Program-made: the position numbers and the translations under genes
In this document: one piece after another, positions 1-8,360 of the stretch
Layout: every line of letters begins with the position of its first letter
Position numbering within the stretch: position 1 is the first letter of the stretch
The notes under the pieces: generated by a model
The model's input: the letters and a program-made list of their open reading frames with translations, nothing else
Told to the model about the DNA's origin: nothing
The model's database searches: none
Source of the DNA: Asterionellopsis glacialis
Taxonomy: Eukaryota > Bacillariophyta > Plagiogrammaphyceae > Rhaphoneidales > Asterionellopsidaceae
Assembly (NCBI GenBank): GCA_014885115.2
Contig: WKLE02003130.1
Coordinates: forward strand, 1 to 30,627
Length of the DNA stretch: 30,627 bases
Direction of reading: 5' to 3'

Positions 1-191
1 GTCAATCACCTTCTAACAGGTAGTGTGTTACTCATATGCTTGATATTGTCTGCTGTTGCATTGAAATATCTCAAGGTTTCTCTGTTGGTTCTTTCAAAAG
101 ATTGTTCAGCTACATTTTTTGCTGCATGGCTTTCCTTGCAAATCTGCGTTCTATTGGACTGGGTTAAATTTTGCAAGGATGAGTGGAATCG

Positions 192-555
192 CTACGTGAA
201 ACCAGCTTCAGCTTTTGTAGAAAATACTACAATTTCTTCACCATCACTACTAGCATTTTTGATGTTGGATATATGAGATGTAATGGGGTTTCCTAGTTGG
301 TCATGGCTTTTCTTCCATGCCTCAAGCTCCACTGCATAACGCTGCTTGTCTGTCTTTGCGTGATCCTTGAACACTTTCTTCTCTACAGAAGTGATGGTTC
401 TCCATTTAGCTGCAACTGTTGAGTTAGTGTATAAGGTAGGCTTTTAATAATCATAAATCTCCTCACTACTATTTTTATGCTTATTATAGCTATGTTGAGT
501 AAAATACACACAGGATTCATTTTTGTTCAAGGAATCAGAGCCATACTAGATCTTA
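192..555 (-). pseudogene. HMG-box protein remnant
   Basis: Read on the minus strand, about 190-430 encodes the second half of an HMG box: an Ala-Ala-Lys-Trp step, then Glu-Lys-Lys, then DHAKTDKQRY and a Glu-x-x-Ala-Trp-Lys helix end. This is the usual helix 2 to helix 3 pattern of HMG DNA-binding domains. The same frame continues upstream but is cut by a TAA near 444-446, and no clear first half of the box can be read. No start codon fits. I infer a decayed copy of an HMG-box gene, a family that is abundant in diatoms. It could instead be an exon of a gene whose other exons I cannot recognise. Confidence 0.45.
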
Positions 556-1000
556 CATTTCTTCTTAATATTATTGTTTTTCAATAGTTTTAAGGAATTG
601 ATCATTGCATTTACCTGTTCTTTCATGTACATCATGGTATTCTGATCACAATTCTTATTTTTTGATTTGTCCATGGTAAATCTGGACATATCATGGTTGT
701 TGATATAACAGTTGCAACACCCCTTACACCAGCGCAAATGTTTTTGGTGATCCAGATTATTATTGGATTTTTCTCACTTATTTTCTCTGGTGGTTATGCT
801 TTTTATCTTCCTTGGGCTATGCAGACTTTTTAGACTTAGAAAGTGCACAATCAATACTATTGCAAACTTCAAGTTTCTCAAAATAGTCGGTAATCTCTTC
901 CCATTACAAATCCTGTGGTTTGAGATTGCTAGCCAGAAGGGGGGTGGATTGCCACTTGAGTGGTTTTGCATGTTCAAGTATGTCAACAAATTTTTCACAA
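546..1000 (-). pseudogene. Gag-like retrotransposon remnant
   Basis: The minus strand from about 999 to 760 reads as a Gag-like segment: FVDILEHAKPLKWQ, then a Pro-x-Asp-Leu turn and WEEITDYFEKLE. This resembles the capsid end of diatom LTR-element Gag proteins, where an ILE-x-A-x-P-x-x-WQ block precedes a Phe-Glu-x-Leu-Glu helix. The frame has several stops (near 906, 816 and 780). A second frame from about 737 to 546 has a cluster of Cys residues (WCKGCCNC) and a later Cys, possibly a decayed zinc knuckle. No complete gene can be read. The Gag assignment is inferred from pattern only. Confidence 0.4.
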
Positions 1001-2200
1001 CTAAATTTTTGATTTTTTTTGTCATTGTTATCTATCAGAAAATATAGCAAATATTTGTTCAGCTGACAAAACCTTGCAACAAACTCATGGAGGGTGAAGT
1101 ATCACCAGCAGATTTGTCTGAGGGGGCAATGTGAACATTGATGATCTTGTAGAGATCCTTGTCATTGTCCTTCAACTTTGACCTCTACTTCTTCACCTTT
1201 GGGGAGGGATTAGCAGAAGGATTCAGCAGGCTTTGCTGTTGGCTCAACTCCTGAGCTTTCTTCTGAAATTCAGCAGAGGAGAAGCAAGTCTTCAGGTTTG
1301 CAAGTTATAGTAGAGGGAGTAATGTAACTATGTCCTATGCTGCTAAGGTCAACCGTGGCACAACTCAACAATCAGACAACAAGAACCCACAAGCACCAAC
1401 AAATGTTTCTCTGCTACAGATCTAGTAGAGTAATCCATTGCAATACTGTTCAGTGAGGCTCAAGTGAAAGCTATCAGTATCATCTCATCTCTCTCCAGGG
1501 ATCACTGTCCATTGTTGGAGCTCTTTCTATTATGTATATTATTTGCTCTGATTGTAAGAACAAGATGTCCAAGATCCACTATGGTCTGCTTCTTCCTTTT
1601 AGTATCTTTGATGTTATTAATATCTTCTTATTTACCATCCCACTGGGATCACTGCCTGTGCCTCCAGGAAGTCACAATGCAGCTTTGGCTCAGGAACAAA
1701 CTCAATTTGACGGACCTTGCTCAACGTGAGTTTGCGATTCTGGTGAACTTGAATCAGGTACCAGGGACAGTAAGGGCAATGGCAAGTCATCTTCTGATTC
1801 CAATTTAGAAGACCAAAATAGCTGCTCAGACACACAAAGAGGGTCATGGAATTGCACTTCGTCCAACTCTGGTGGTTCATCAAACAGTAGTTCTGATCCT
1901 TTCAAGAGATTTGGGTGACATCACAATGGTTGAAGCTGTTGCACCATCAAACACATGAATATAATATACAGATTGAATCATATCATGGTTTTTTCTTCAT
2001 TTTTATTTTTATCAGTGCTTGAAAATAAGTGCACGTGCACGGAGGGGGAAGCTTTTTATTGAATGGGTCTAGCAAAGAGACATTATTATTTTTAGTATTT
2101 AATTGAACTGTAATACTTTAATTTAAAAGAAAGTTTAAAGTTAGGAATACAATCATTTTCAACATCATGGGGAGATAAGACATGATCCAAAGGTATGCAT
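1001..2200. other. Gene-poor stretch with degenerate repeats
   Basis: No convincing gene is visible. Open frames on both strands between 1464 and 1905 have no family pattern or clear start context. The stretch holds one copy of a dispersed repeat (1233-1300) also found at 5936-6000. I regard it as decayed mobile DNA plus the downstream flank of the transporter gene that ends at 2201. Confidence 0.4.
1233..1300 (+). repeat. Dispersed repeat, copy 1
   Basis: About 65 nt here match 5936-6000 in the same orientation with scattered differences; both contain CTGAGCTTTCTTCTGAAA followed by an AGGAGAAG block and GTCTTCA. Copies lie 4.7 kb apart in otherwise unrelated sequence, so both are probably pieces of one repeat family. 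Confidence 0.6.
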
Positions 2201-3943
2201 TTAAACAATATCTTCTGCTTCAGAGTCACCTGTAAGGGGGGCTGTAAGGGCAACGGCTTCTTCCTCTTCCTTTTTAGGTTGAGATGATTTGGATTTCACA
2301 GAGAGGCGGCTATTCATGAGCATGTATTGAAGTCCTGTGGCAACAGTAAGCATAACTGCGTTCAACCGGAATGCAGTTTTTGGTGCCATATCGGTTAAAA
2401 GGCAAAACAATACAATAAAATTCAACGGGATCCTGAATAAATTGTAAATAGCAGCACGTTTGTCCTCGGGCACAATAGCCCCCTTCATTGTTCCCATGAT
2501 GGGAAAGTACATGCCTACACACATCTCAAAAAGATTTATGGCACAAAATGCAATCGAGTCACTAGGGGCGATGGCTGCAACGGACATCGCAATAGCCCCA
2601 ACAGCAAAGATTCCTACTCCAAGTTTCTCACCCTCAATCTGAAAAAATAAAAACGGTTAACAAATAAATCCATAATCGGGAATGAATTGTGAGACAGTAA
2701 AGAATACACATGAGAAGGTGTGTAATGATGCAGCAGCAATAACAAGATAATTTTTTAAAACATACCTTACTGACAAGGATCGAGAACAAAGAAGATCCTG
2801 CCATACAGCATACCATGAATGTGGAAAAGATCAATCCAAATGGCAATTCCTCTTTTTCGTCCTTCTTTAGGTTTGTGAGTAGTGGAGTCCACATGAAAAC
2901 GAAGACGTACATACTACCCTCAAAGAGACTAGAAACAATACCACAAAGAAAGATATCACTACTCCTCATAGTTGCAGTGTATGCATTTTTAAGACCTGCA
3001 TACCACTTGGCAGAGCGGGGATCTGTTTCTCCTTCACTATCGCCGGTTTGGTCACCATAATTTTCATCCCACAATGTCATGGCGCACATTCCACAGATAA
3101 ATAGGACAACCATGGACAGATCAAAAGGTCCAATGTAACCACCAATGTGGAAACTACCAGTTACCGTAGTCAAATCTTTCATGGTGGCTACCTTGTTGGC
3201 CATTAAACCAGCTAAAATGGCAATAATGGAATTACCGTATGCCGCAGTTGAGAAACTTGTACCCAATAATTTTTTCCCAATTTTGTTATCCGCGTGAGCA
3301 CGAATGAGCCAAGCCTCAAAGATAGAGAACAAAAGAGATGTACAGACACCACCTAGGAGACGTCCAATCATGAGCATGTGAAAATTTTTGAAATCTTTTC
3401 ATAAAAAAAACAGTAATAATTATGTAATTGATGTGAGATGCAAAATTGAAAGATGGCGAGGAAAAGAATATCCAAATGATGCAAGCTAATATCGCTTTGT
3501 CAAATGTAAAAGACAACAAGAAAGAAAACCTGCCATTAAAACTTACGTTTCGTGACGCAACTAAGGGCGTAAAGGATTGCATACAGCACAACAAAGCGTC
3601 TTCGCCCTCCCCAGTCAGCCATACCACCAATGAACGATCCAAAGACCATGGATGATCCAAAGCCAGCTACGAACAAAATAGCATTGTCATGCTGCGTGTA
3701 TCCGTACGAAGCATAAAGTGCGTATACATAAGGTCCTTGCAACCAATCACCGAGAGTAGCCAAAAGGTACACGATGAGATACTTTTTCAAGAGAACACCA
3801 TGACGTTCCTTTTCTTGAGCATCAATTTTCTCCTCATTTTGCGAAGTGCTAGATCCAAAAACCTTTGCCCAAAGAGGACTCGAGCGGAATGTAATCAATA
3901 CATTGATCAGTAAGCAGGCGCCAAAGATAGCCTGAGCGTGCAT
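2201..3943 (-). CDS. MFSD5/MOT2-type major facilitator (molybdate-anion transporter family)
   Basis: Three exons on the minus strand: 3547-3943, 2766-3394 and 2201-2638. Introns 3395-3546 (GTAAGT...AAAAG) and 2639-2765 (GTATGT...TTCAG) keep the frame and give 487 residues, close to the family's usual length. The start ATG is at 3941-3943. Family blocks are clear in order: GDWLQGPYVYALYASYG, then LFVAGFGSSMVFGSFIGG with an Asp-Trp-Gly-Gly-Arg-Arg loop, MIGRLLGG followed by LLFSIFEAWLI, WDENYGD, LFEGSMYVFVFMWTP, and a late MCVGMYFPIMG plus Asn-Leu-Phe-Arg-Ile-Pro. These match human MFSD5 and Chlamydomonas MOT2, which take up molybdate. The C-terminus is a short charged cytoplasmic tail. I infer a polytopic membrane transporter; the molybdate substrate rests on family knowledge alone and the target membrane is unknown. 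Confidence 0.9.
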
Positions 3944-4134
3944 ATTGACTTTTTGTTGTTTCCAATGACAATCTCAAAGGAATGACTTGGGATGTGAAGG
4001 TAGAGTTCTCTCAAAATTTCCTGGTAACTCACAATCTTGGGATCTTCCAGGAAACAGGACGGAAGGCGTCTGGTACTTTGCCGTACTTATGTTTTATGTA
4101 GATTTTTTTTCGGAACCCTGACTTATACTCGAAC

Positions 4135-4249
4135 CATCTCGGAACAGATCAACGTTGTTGCAGATTGATTTTCACCACGCCATCGACAACTTAGTTCTCC
4201 ATGGCGTGGTGAAAATCAATATGCAATTACCATGCTCTGTTCCGAGATG
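4135..4249. repeat. Nested double inverted repeat (fold-back, MITE-like)
   Basis: The inner arms are a perfect 20-nt inverted repeat, 4164-4183 against 4201-4220, around a 17-nt loop; each arm contains GATTTTCACCACGCCAT or its complement. The outer arms are a perfect 14-nt inverted repeat, CATCTCGGAACAGA at 4135-4148 against its complement at 4236-4249. Both pairs share one centre, so the strand can fold into a two-part stem. It lies about 190 bp upstream of the transporter ATG. A short non-autonomous transposon remnant is the likeliest origin; a transcription-related hairpin is possible. Confidence 0.75.
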
Positions 4250-4654
4250 CTTCGGTTGCAACGGCGCCATCGTCGATCTCATTGTCCGCTCATTTTTTTT
4301 CTATTATTTTTCATACTACTTTATATGATATTCGTGACTGTATGATCCATCCGAGGCAGCTCTTCTTCAACCGACATATCATTTAAGGAGTAAAAGAAAA
4401 TCGGAGTATCTCAACTGTCGCAAAAAAAAAATCATTTTAAAACTATTCGTAAACGAAAATATTGTTCAAACAAACATTCTTTCATTACTGTATATTTTTC
4501 CCTCGGGATTTCGTCTTCCTGCTGTCATGGTCATACGAGAAGAGACATTTCGGTCTTTTAGGCGTTTTCCCTGTCTTCGGGGCCGGGAAACCTCCAGATA
4601 CACGTTCATCTTTTTCAATGAGAAAAACCAGCACCTTTTAGTGCTCGTTTTGTG

Positions 4655-4670
4655 CACGTGATGATGACGT
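4655..4670. promoter_or_regulatory. CACGTG box next to TGACGT box
   Basis: CACGTG (4655-4660) is followed four bases later by TGACGT (4665-4670). These are typical bHLH and bZIP core sites. They lie about 710 bp upstream of the transporter start, so their role is only a possibility. Confidence 0.25.
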
Positions 4671-5651
4671 CGATCAAGCATTGAATTACCCAATCATTTA
4701 TCAGAATTATATTTATATACTGGCACTTTGAAAGTACGTGAAGAAAGCACGAGGTTCATAAAAAATTACAAATCCTCGAAAAAAAAAAATCCTGTAATTT
4801 ATTGTAAATTTAACTTGTTTGAAAGAAAGGATGCTTTTGAAAGGATGATTGTTGATTTTTGATTTGTAGTATACAATGTACAGTAGTAGGGTTCAAACTA
4901 GAAAAATATTTTTTTTAACTCCACGTAAGTTCAAGGTTTGCATGTCAACTCAAAATTGTCAGAATTTTTCACCATCTACGATTTCCTTTTTCCAAACTTT
5001 CCATTCTTGAGGTGGGTTGGAAATTCTGCTGTCCCACAAAAGTAAAACTGCACCAAAGTAAAAACTTGAAATCTTGGTCCCTTTTTGTAATAGCAGATGC
5101 ATTTTTTTCATTTTTAAGGCCATCTCCATGGACAAATGTTGAAAGGTTAAAAGCAAATTCTCTGGCATGAAAAAATTAATTTTATAGAATAAAAAAAAGA
5201 ATAGTTAGAGAAACAAAAAATTGCAATGAAAAGACATTGGCATAACAGCATTCACAAACACTCAAAATCACTATAAAAACAAGCAGTTTCATCGAAACAC
5301 AACAACCTACCATTATCATTTTATACTACCTGCGATAAATGTGTGCTAGTGATGAGGGTGCATCAAAGTACTTTGCTGCATTGCTACCATGTGTTATTAC
5401 CCCATTGTCCATGGTGTGCAACAGCAAGTGAATTCTATGCAGAGCAGTCAAACAAGTTATAAAGCAGGCAAACAAAAAAAGAAGAGGTATAAAGCATAAG
5501 TTAGATACTAACAAATACATATAGAAAAAAGCATAGCTGAGAAAAAAAATAGAGTCAGCACTAAACGGTGTTCATTTTTCTAGCCAAAAGTGATATCTTT
5601 CATAGGTCTGTATCAAATTGTACAGCAGCAGAGATACCATGGCATACAAGG

Positions 5652-5681
5652 AAAAATGAGCACCAAGTGGTGCTCATTTTT
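5652..5681. repeat. Perfect 30-nt palindromic hairpin
   Basis: A perfect inverted repeat with 14-nt arms (AAAAATGAGCACCA and its complement) and a 2-nt AG centre. A related half-site, GGTGTTCATTTTTCT, occurs near 5567. It may be a junction of inverted termini or a MITE remnant. Confidence 0.7.
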
Positions 5682-5935
5682 TACTCTCAGGAGCCAATAA
5701 AAGTACTTGTTTTCCCAGATAATCTTTCCTATGCAAATCCTGCAGGAGCTGGTATTGCACTTATGATGAACAGTCATCATGGAGATTTCCCCCATGTTTG
5801 TCAGAAACTGGGGATTACGTTCTGTAGACTTTTTGTACATTTTGTATTGGAAATTGCTCTGGGAACCCCTCCTAGGGTTTTGTCAGACAAACTGATGTCA
5901 GCAGTACTTGTTCTCTGAAACAAAAGAGAGGTTTG

Positions 5936-6000
5936 CCATTAGCTCAACTTCTGAGCTTTCTTCTGAAACTCAGTGAAGGAGAAGTGAGTCTTCATTTTTG
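5936..6000 (+). repeat. Dispersed repeat, copy 2
   Basis: Matches 1233-1300 in the same orientation over about 65 nt. It ends just before the first open frame of the transposase remnant at 6009, so the family may be linked to that element. Confidence 0.6.
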
Positions 6001-6008
6001 ACCTTAGA

Positions 6009-7057
6009 GTGATGGAAGCAAAAAATTCCTCCATTGACGTGCATACCGTGTTGGACAATTTTGTCTGTGTCACAAATAGAAGAAAGGCAGGCATAAACAT
6101 GCAGGAAACAAATGATGATGAGAGAGAAAGAACAGGAAAAACAGAAACAATACAGATCAATGATTGTCACGTACATCAGTTTTTTGCAGAGACACTTACT
6201 AAAGGGAAAAAAGCTGACCATGCAATTCATCACACTTGTCTTCAGAAAATAATAGAGTATTATAAGAAATACTTTCTTGAAGTTCTTAGAGTAACTTTAA
6301 AGAGGGTAATTATCTGGACAGATAATGCCCCAACCCAATATAGATGAAGGCAAAAATTTGTGATGGTAGCATCAATTAGCAAACGTCATGCTGATCTGGA
6401 ATTGATACACCGGCTTGCAGTAGTGGATAATTTCAAGGGACTGCATGATGCCTTTGCTTTTGGAAAAGATCCACAAAGAACTGTGAAAAAATATGAAGAA
6501 AATGGTAGAAGGTCACCAACAGCCCTACATGCTTTCATCAATTGCAAAAGATTGTTGAGTGATGTTAGTAAATTGGTACTATGGAAAATGTATGAGATGG
6601 AAAAGAACAGACGTTTAAAAGGAAAGGGAACTTACAGCCTGGATGGGAGATATTTTTCTTATGTTGTGGAGAATGAGGGAGAGAAGTCAATGTTAGAAAC
6701 AAGATTCCCAGATGTCATCCTGTGTTGTTACAGAAAATAGGTGTTAGACACAGCGGGAAAAGAGAAGCTGTTCCAGGAACAACAAAGCTACATGAAGTTG
6801 CATTGATGGATTGTGAAATTCCAGATGACAGAAAAATAAACTTTTTTCAAGCAAGAATTACAGACCTGCCATGCAAGTGCATAAACTGCCGTTTACAGCA
6901 GGATTCAAATGGTGACTTACCTAAGGTGTGCAGGTACAAAATGCATCATCAAACAAGGGTTGTAAACATTACCATTGACAGAAGTGGAAATGTTGACGAC
7001 GGCGACATTGACAATGACAATGATGCGGTATCTGATTGTTTTGTTGATGAGGAATAA
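6009..7057 (+). pseudogene. Broken DDE-like transposase
   Basis: A coding remnant in three pieces. The first piece ends with WTDNAPTQYR at a TGA (6345-6347); the same frame resumes with RQKFVMVAS, so the TGA is an in-frame stop in a conserved block. The second piece contains HRLAVVDNFKGLHDAFAFGKD, then ends at 6740. The third continues in another frame from about 6722 with MDCEIPDDRKINFFQAR and LPCKCINCR, so there is also a frameshift near 6700-6740. The Ser/Thr-Asp-Asn-x-x-x-Gln-Tyr/Phe step followed by a Lys-Gly-x-x-Asp-x-x-Gly motif resembles the 'DG-x-x-Q-F-K ... HGKG-x-x-D-G-x-G' pattern of a widespread group of putative DDE transposases. I infer an inactive transposon. I cannot name the superfamily. 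Confidence 0.55.
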
Positions 7058-7212
7058 AATAAAAATAATTCAGTAGAGACCCAGTACATTTCTACAGAGT
7101 AATTGCACAGAAGAACAGATCATATGGATGTGGTGACACCAAGTTGATGATAGCGCACGCCAGCCAGCCAATTTCGAAGAAAAGGTAGGACTTCAAGAAG
7201 TTGATGTGGCTC

Positions 7213-7479
7213 TGACTCCCAGAGGTTCCGGGAATTTCAAGAAAATGGGTGACAGATAGACTATTTAGTCAATAATCAGCCATTACAGAACGCTTTCCAT
7301 GCGCCAGTTGGCTTTCGATTCCGGTTGTCTGTCAACAACAGACGGAAAACAATACAGGGAACTTCTGAGGATCCAGGAATTTTGAGAAAACAGTTTACAA
7401 AAATAAACAATATACAACATACTGTCATTGAATATATGCATAACACGCCAGCTGGCTTTGACTCTGACCAACTGTGTAC
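7213..7479 (+). repeat. Left inverted arm of the fold-back element
   Basis: Pairs with 7851-8128 in reverse complement. It lacks a few bases present in the right arm after CAGCC, near 7274, which accounts for most of the 11-nt length difference. Confidence 0.8.
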
Positions 7480-7500
7480 AAGAGACCGAAAAACTTGAGC

Positions 7501-7830
7501 TACTTTATCAGGAAACAATAAAGTAACTCTGTACTTTATCAGAAAACAATAAAGTAACTCTGTACTTTATCGGAAAACGATAAAGTACAAACCAAAACCA
7601 AAACTAAACTCGAGTCCAGTTTGGTTTATGTTTGGAAAAAGCTCGTGCTACTTTATCGGAAAACGATAAAGTAACTCTATACTTTATTGGAAAACAATAA
7701 AGTAGTAACTCTGTAGTTTATCAGAAAACGATAAAGTACGAGCTACTTTATCGGAAAACGATAAAGTAGAGAGTTGGTTTATCGGAAAACGATAAAGTAA
7801 CTCTATACTTTATCGGAAAATGATAGTTTA
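7501..7830. repeat. Array of nine hairpin units
   Basis: Nine copies of a 25-nt unit, each an inverted repeat of TACTTTATC and GATAAAGTA around a GGAAAAC loop. They start at 7501, 7532, 7563, 7649, 7680, 7714, 7744, 7775 and 7806. Spacers are short (5-9 nt, often AACTCT) except for one of 61 nt after the third copy, which is centred on CTCGAG and is itself roughly palindromic. Substitutions are mostly A/G changes at two arm positions, often paired so the stem is kept. The last copy has a decayed right arm. Confidence 0.85.
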
Positions 7831-7850
7831 GCACAAGTAATTTTCTCTCC

Positions 7851-8128
7851 CAAACAGTTGATCAGAGTCGAAGCCAGCTGGCGTGTTATGCATATATGCA
7901 ATGACAGTATGTTGTATATTGTTTATTTTTTTTGTAAACCGTTTTCTAAAAATTCCCGGATCCTCAGAAGTTCCCGGTATTGTTTTTCCGTCTGTCGTTG
8001 ACAGACGACCGGAATCGAAAGCCGATTGGCGCGTGGAAAGCGTTCTGTTCACTCTAACGGCTGATTATTGACTAAATAGTCTGTCTGTCACCCGTTTTCG
8101 CGAAATTCCCGGATCCTCCAGGGGTCCC
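7851..8128 (-). repeat. Right inverted arm of the fold-back element
   Basis: Reverse complement of the left arm at 7213-7479. It begins at CAAACAGTTGATCAGAGTCG and ends at GGATCCTCCAGGGGTCC. Confidence 0.8.
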
Positions 8129-8360
8129 TACACCTGATTGTGAATGGACTCCAGGTGTATTAAATAACACCTGGTACTAAGCTAGAGGACCTTGAGTAGA
8201 AAGGAGCCATGGCGTTCAATCGAAACAGAATATTGATTTGATCGCCATGGCGTTCCAGCTAAGAAAAGTAAACCGTCTCATCAACCATTAACAGACCGAC
8301 GGCAGTCTCTAGAGGTCACGACTCTAGAGGGGTGCTGTCTATGTGAGTCATTTAAAAATC
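8129..8360 (+). promoter_or_regulatory. Ku80 upstream segment
   Basis: This 232-nt segment between the fold-back element and the Ku80 ATG must hold the core promoter or 5' leader, unless transcription starts inside the element. It contains ACACCTG/CAGGTGT inverted sites (8130-8172), two GCCATGGCGTTC direct repeats (near 8206 and 8243) and two CTCTAGAGG repeats (near 8307 and 8324). No TATA box is convincing. Confidence 0.35.

Larger units (their letters stand above)
3944..4958. other. Upstream region of the MFSD5-type gene
   Basis: About 1 kb without a convincing gene. It holds the nested inverted repeat at 4135-4249, an adjacent CACGTG/TGACGT pair at 4655-4670 and several A/T homopolymers. 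Short open frames here show no family pattern. Confidence 0.5.
4959..6008. other. Degenerate mobile-element DNA
   Basis: No intact gene. Open frames on either strand (for example 4959-5168 minus and 5568-5918 plus) lack a recognisable family and look like decayed coding DNA. The region includes the palindrome at 5652-5681 and the second dispersed repeat copy at 5936-6000, and runs directly into the transposase remnant. Confidence 0.35.
7213..8128. mobile_element. Fold-back transposon with ~270-nt inverted arms
   Basis: The left arm (about 7213-7479) and right arm (about 7851-8128) are reverse complements over their whole length with scattered mismatches and small gaps. Matching landmarks are TCCGGGAATTTC with GAAAA and GGGTGACAGA at the ends, GACTATTTAGTCAATAATCAG, CTTTCGATTCCGG, CTTCTGAGGATCC and TAACACGCCAGCTGGCTT at the inner ends. 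Within each arm, a GGATCC-GGAATTTT-GAAAAC motif occurs twice. No coding sequence is present inside. The centre holds nine hairpin units (7501-7830). This is the architecture of a non-autonomous fold-back or large MITE element. I see no clear target-site duplication. It ends about 230 bp before the Ku80 start. Confidence 0.8.

Noticed and set aside
5568..5918. A 116-residue plus-strand ORF as a gene
   Set aside because: It starts in poor context, overlaps the perfect palindrome and shows no recognisable domain.
7501..7830. A CRISPR-like array
   Set aside because: The units are self-complementary, spacers are very short and similar to each other, and the context is a eukaryotic fold-back element.
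8343..8360. An N-terminal extension of Ku80 by six codons
   Set aside because: The extension would begin at GTG. The ATG at 8361 has a good context and starts directly before the conserved domain.
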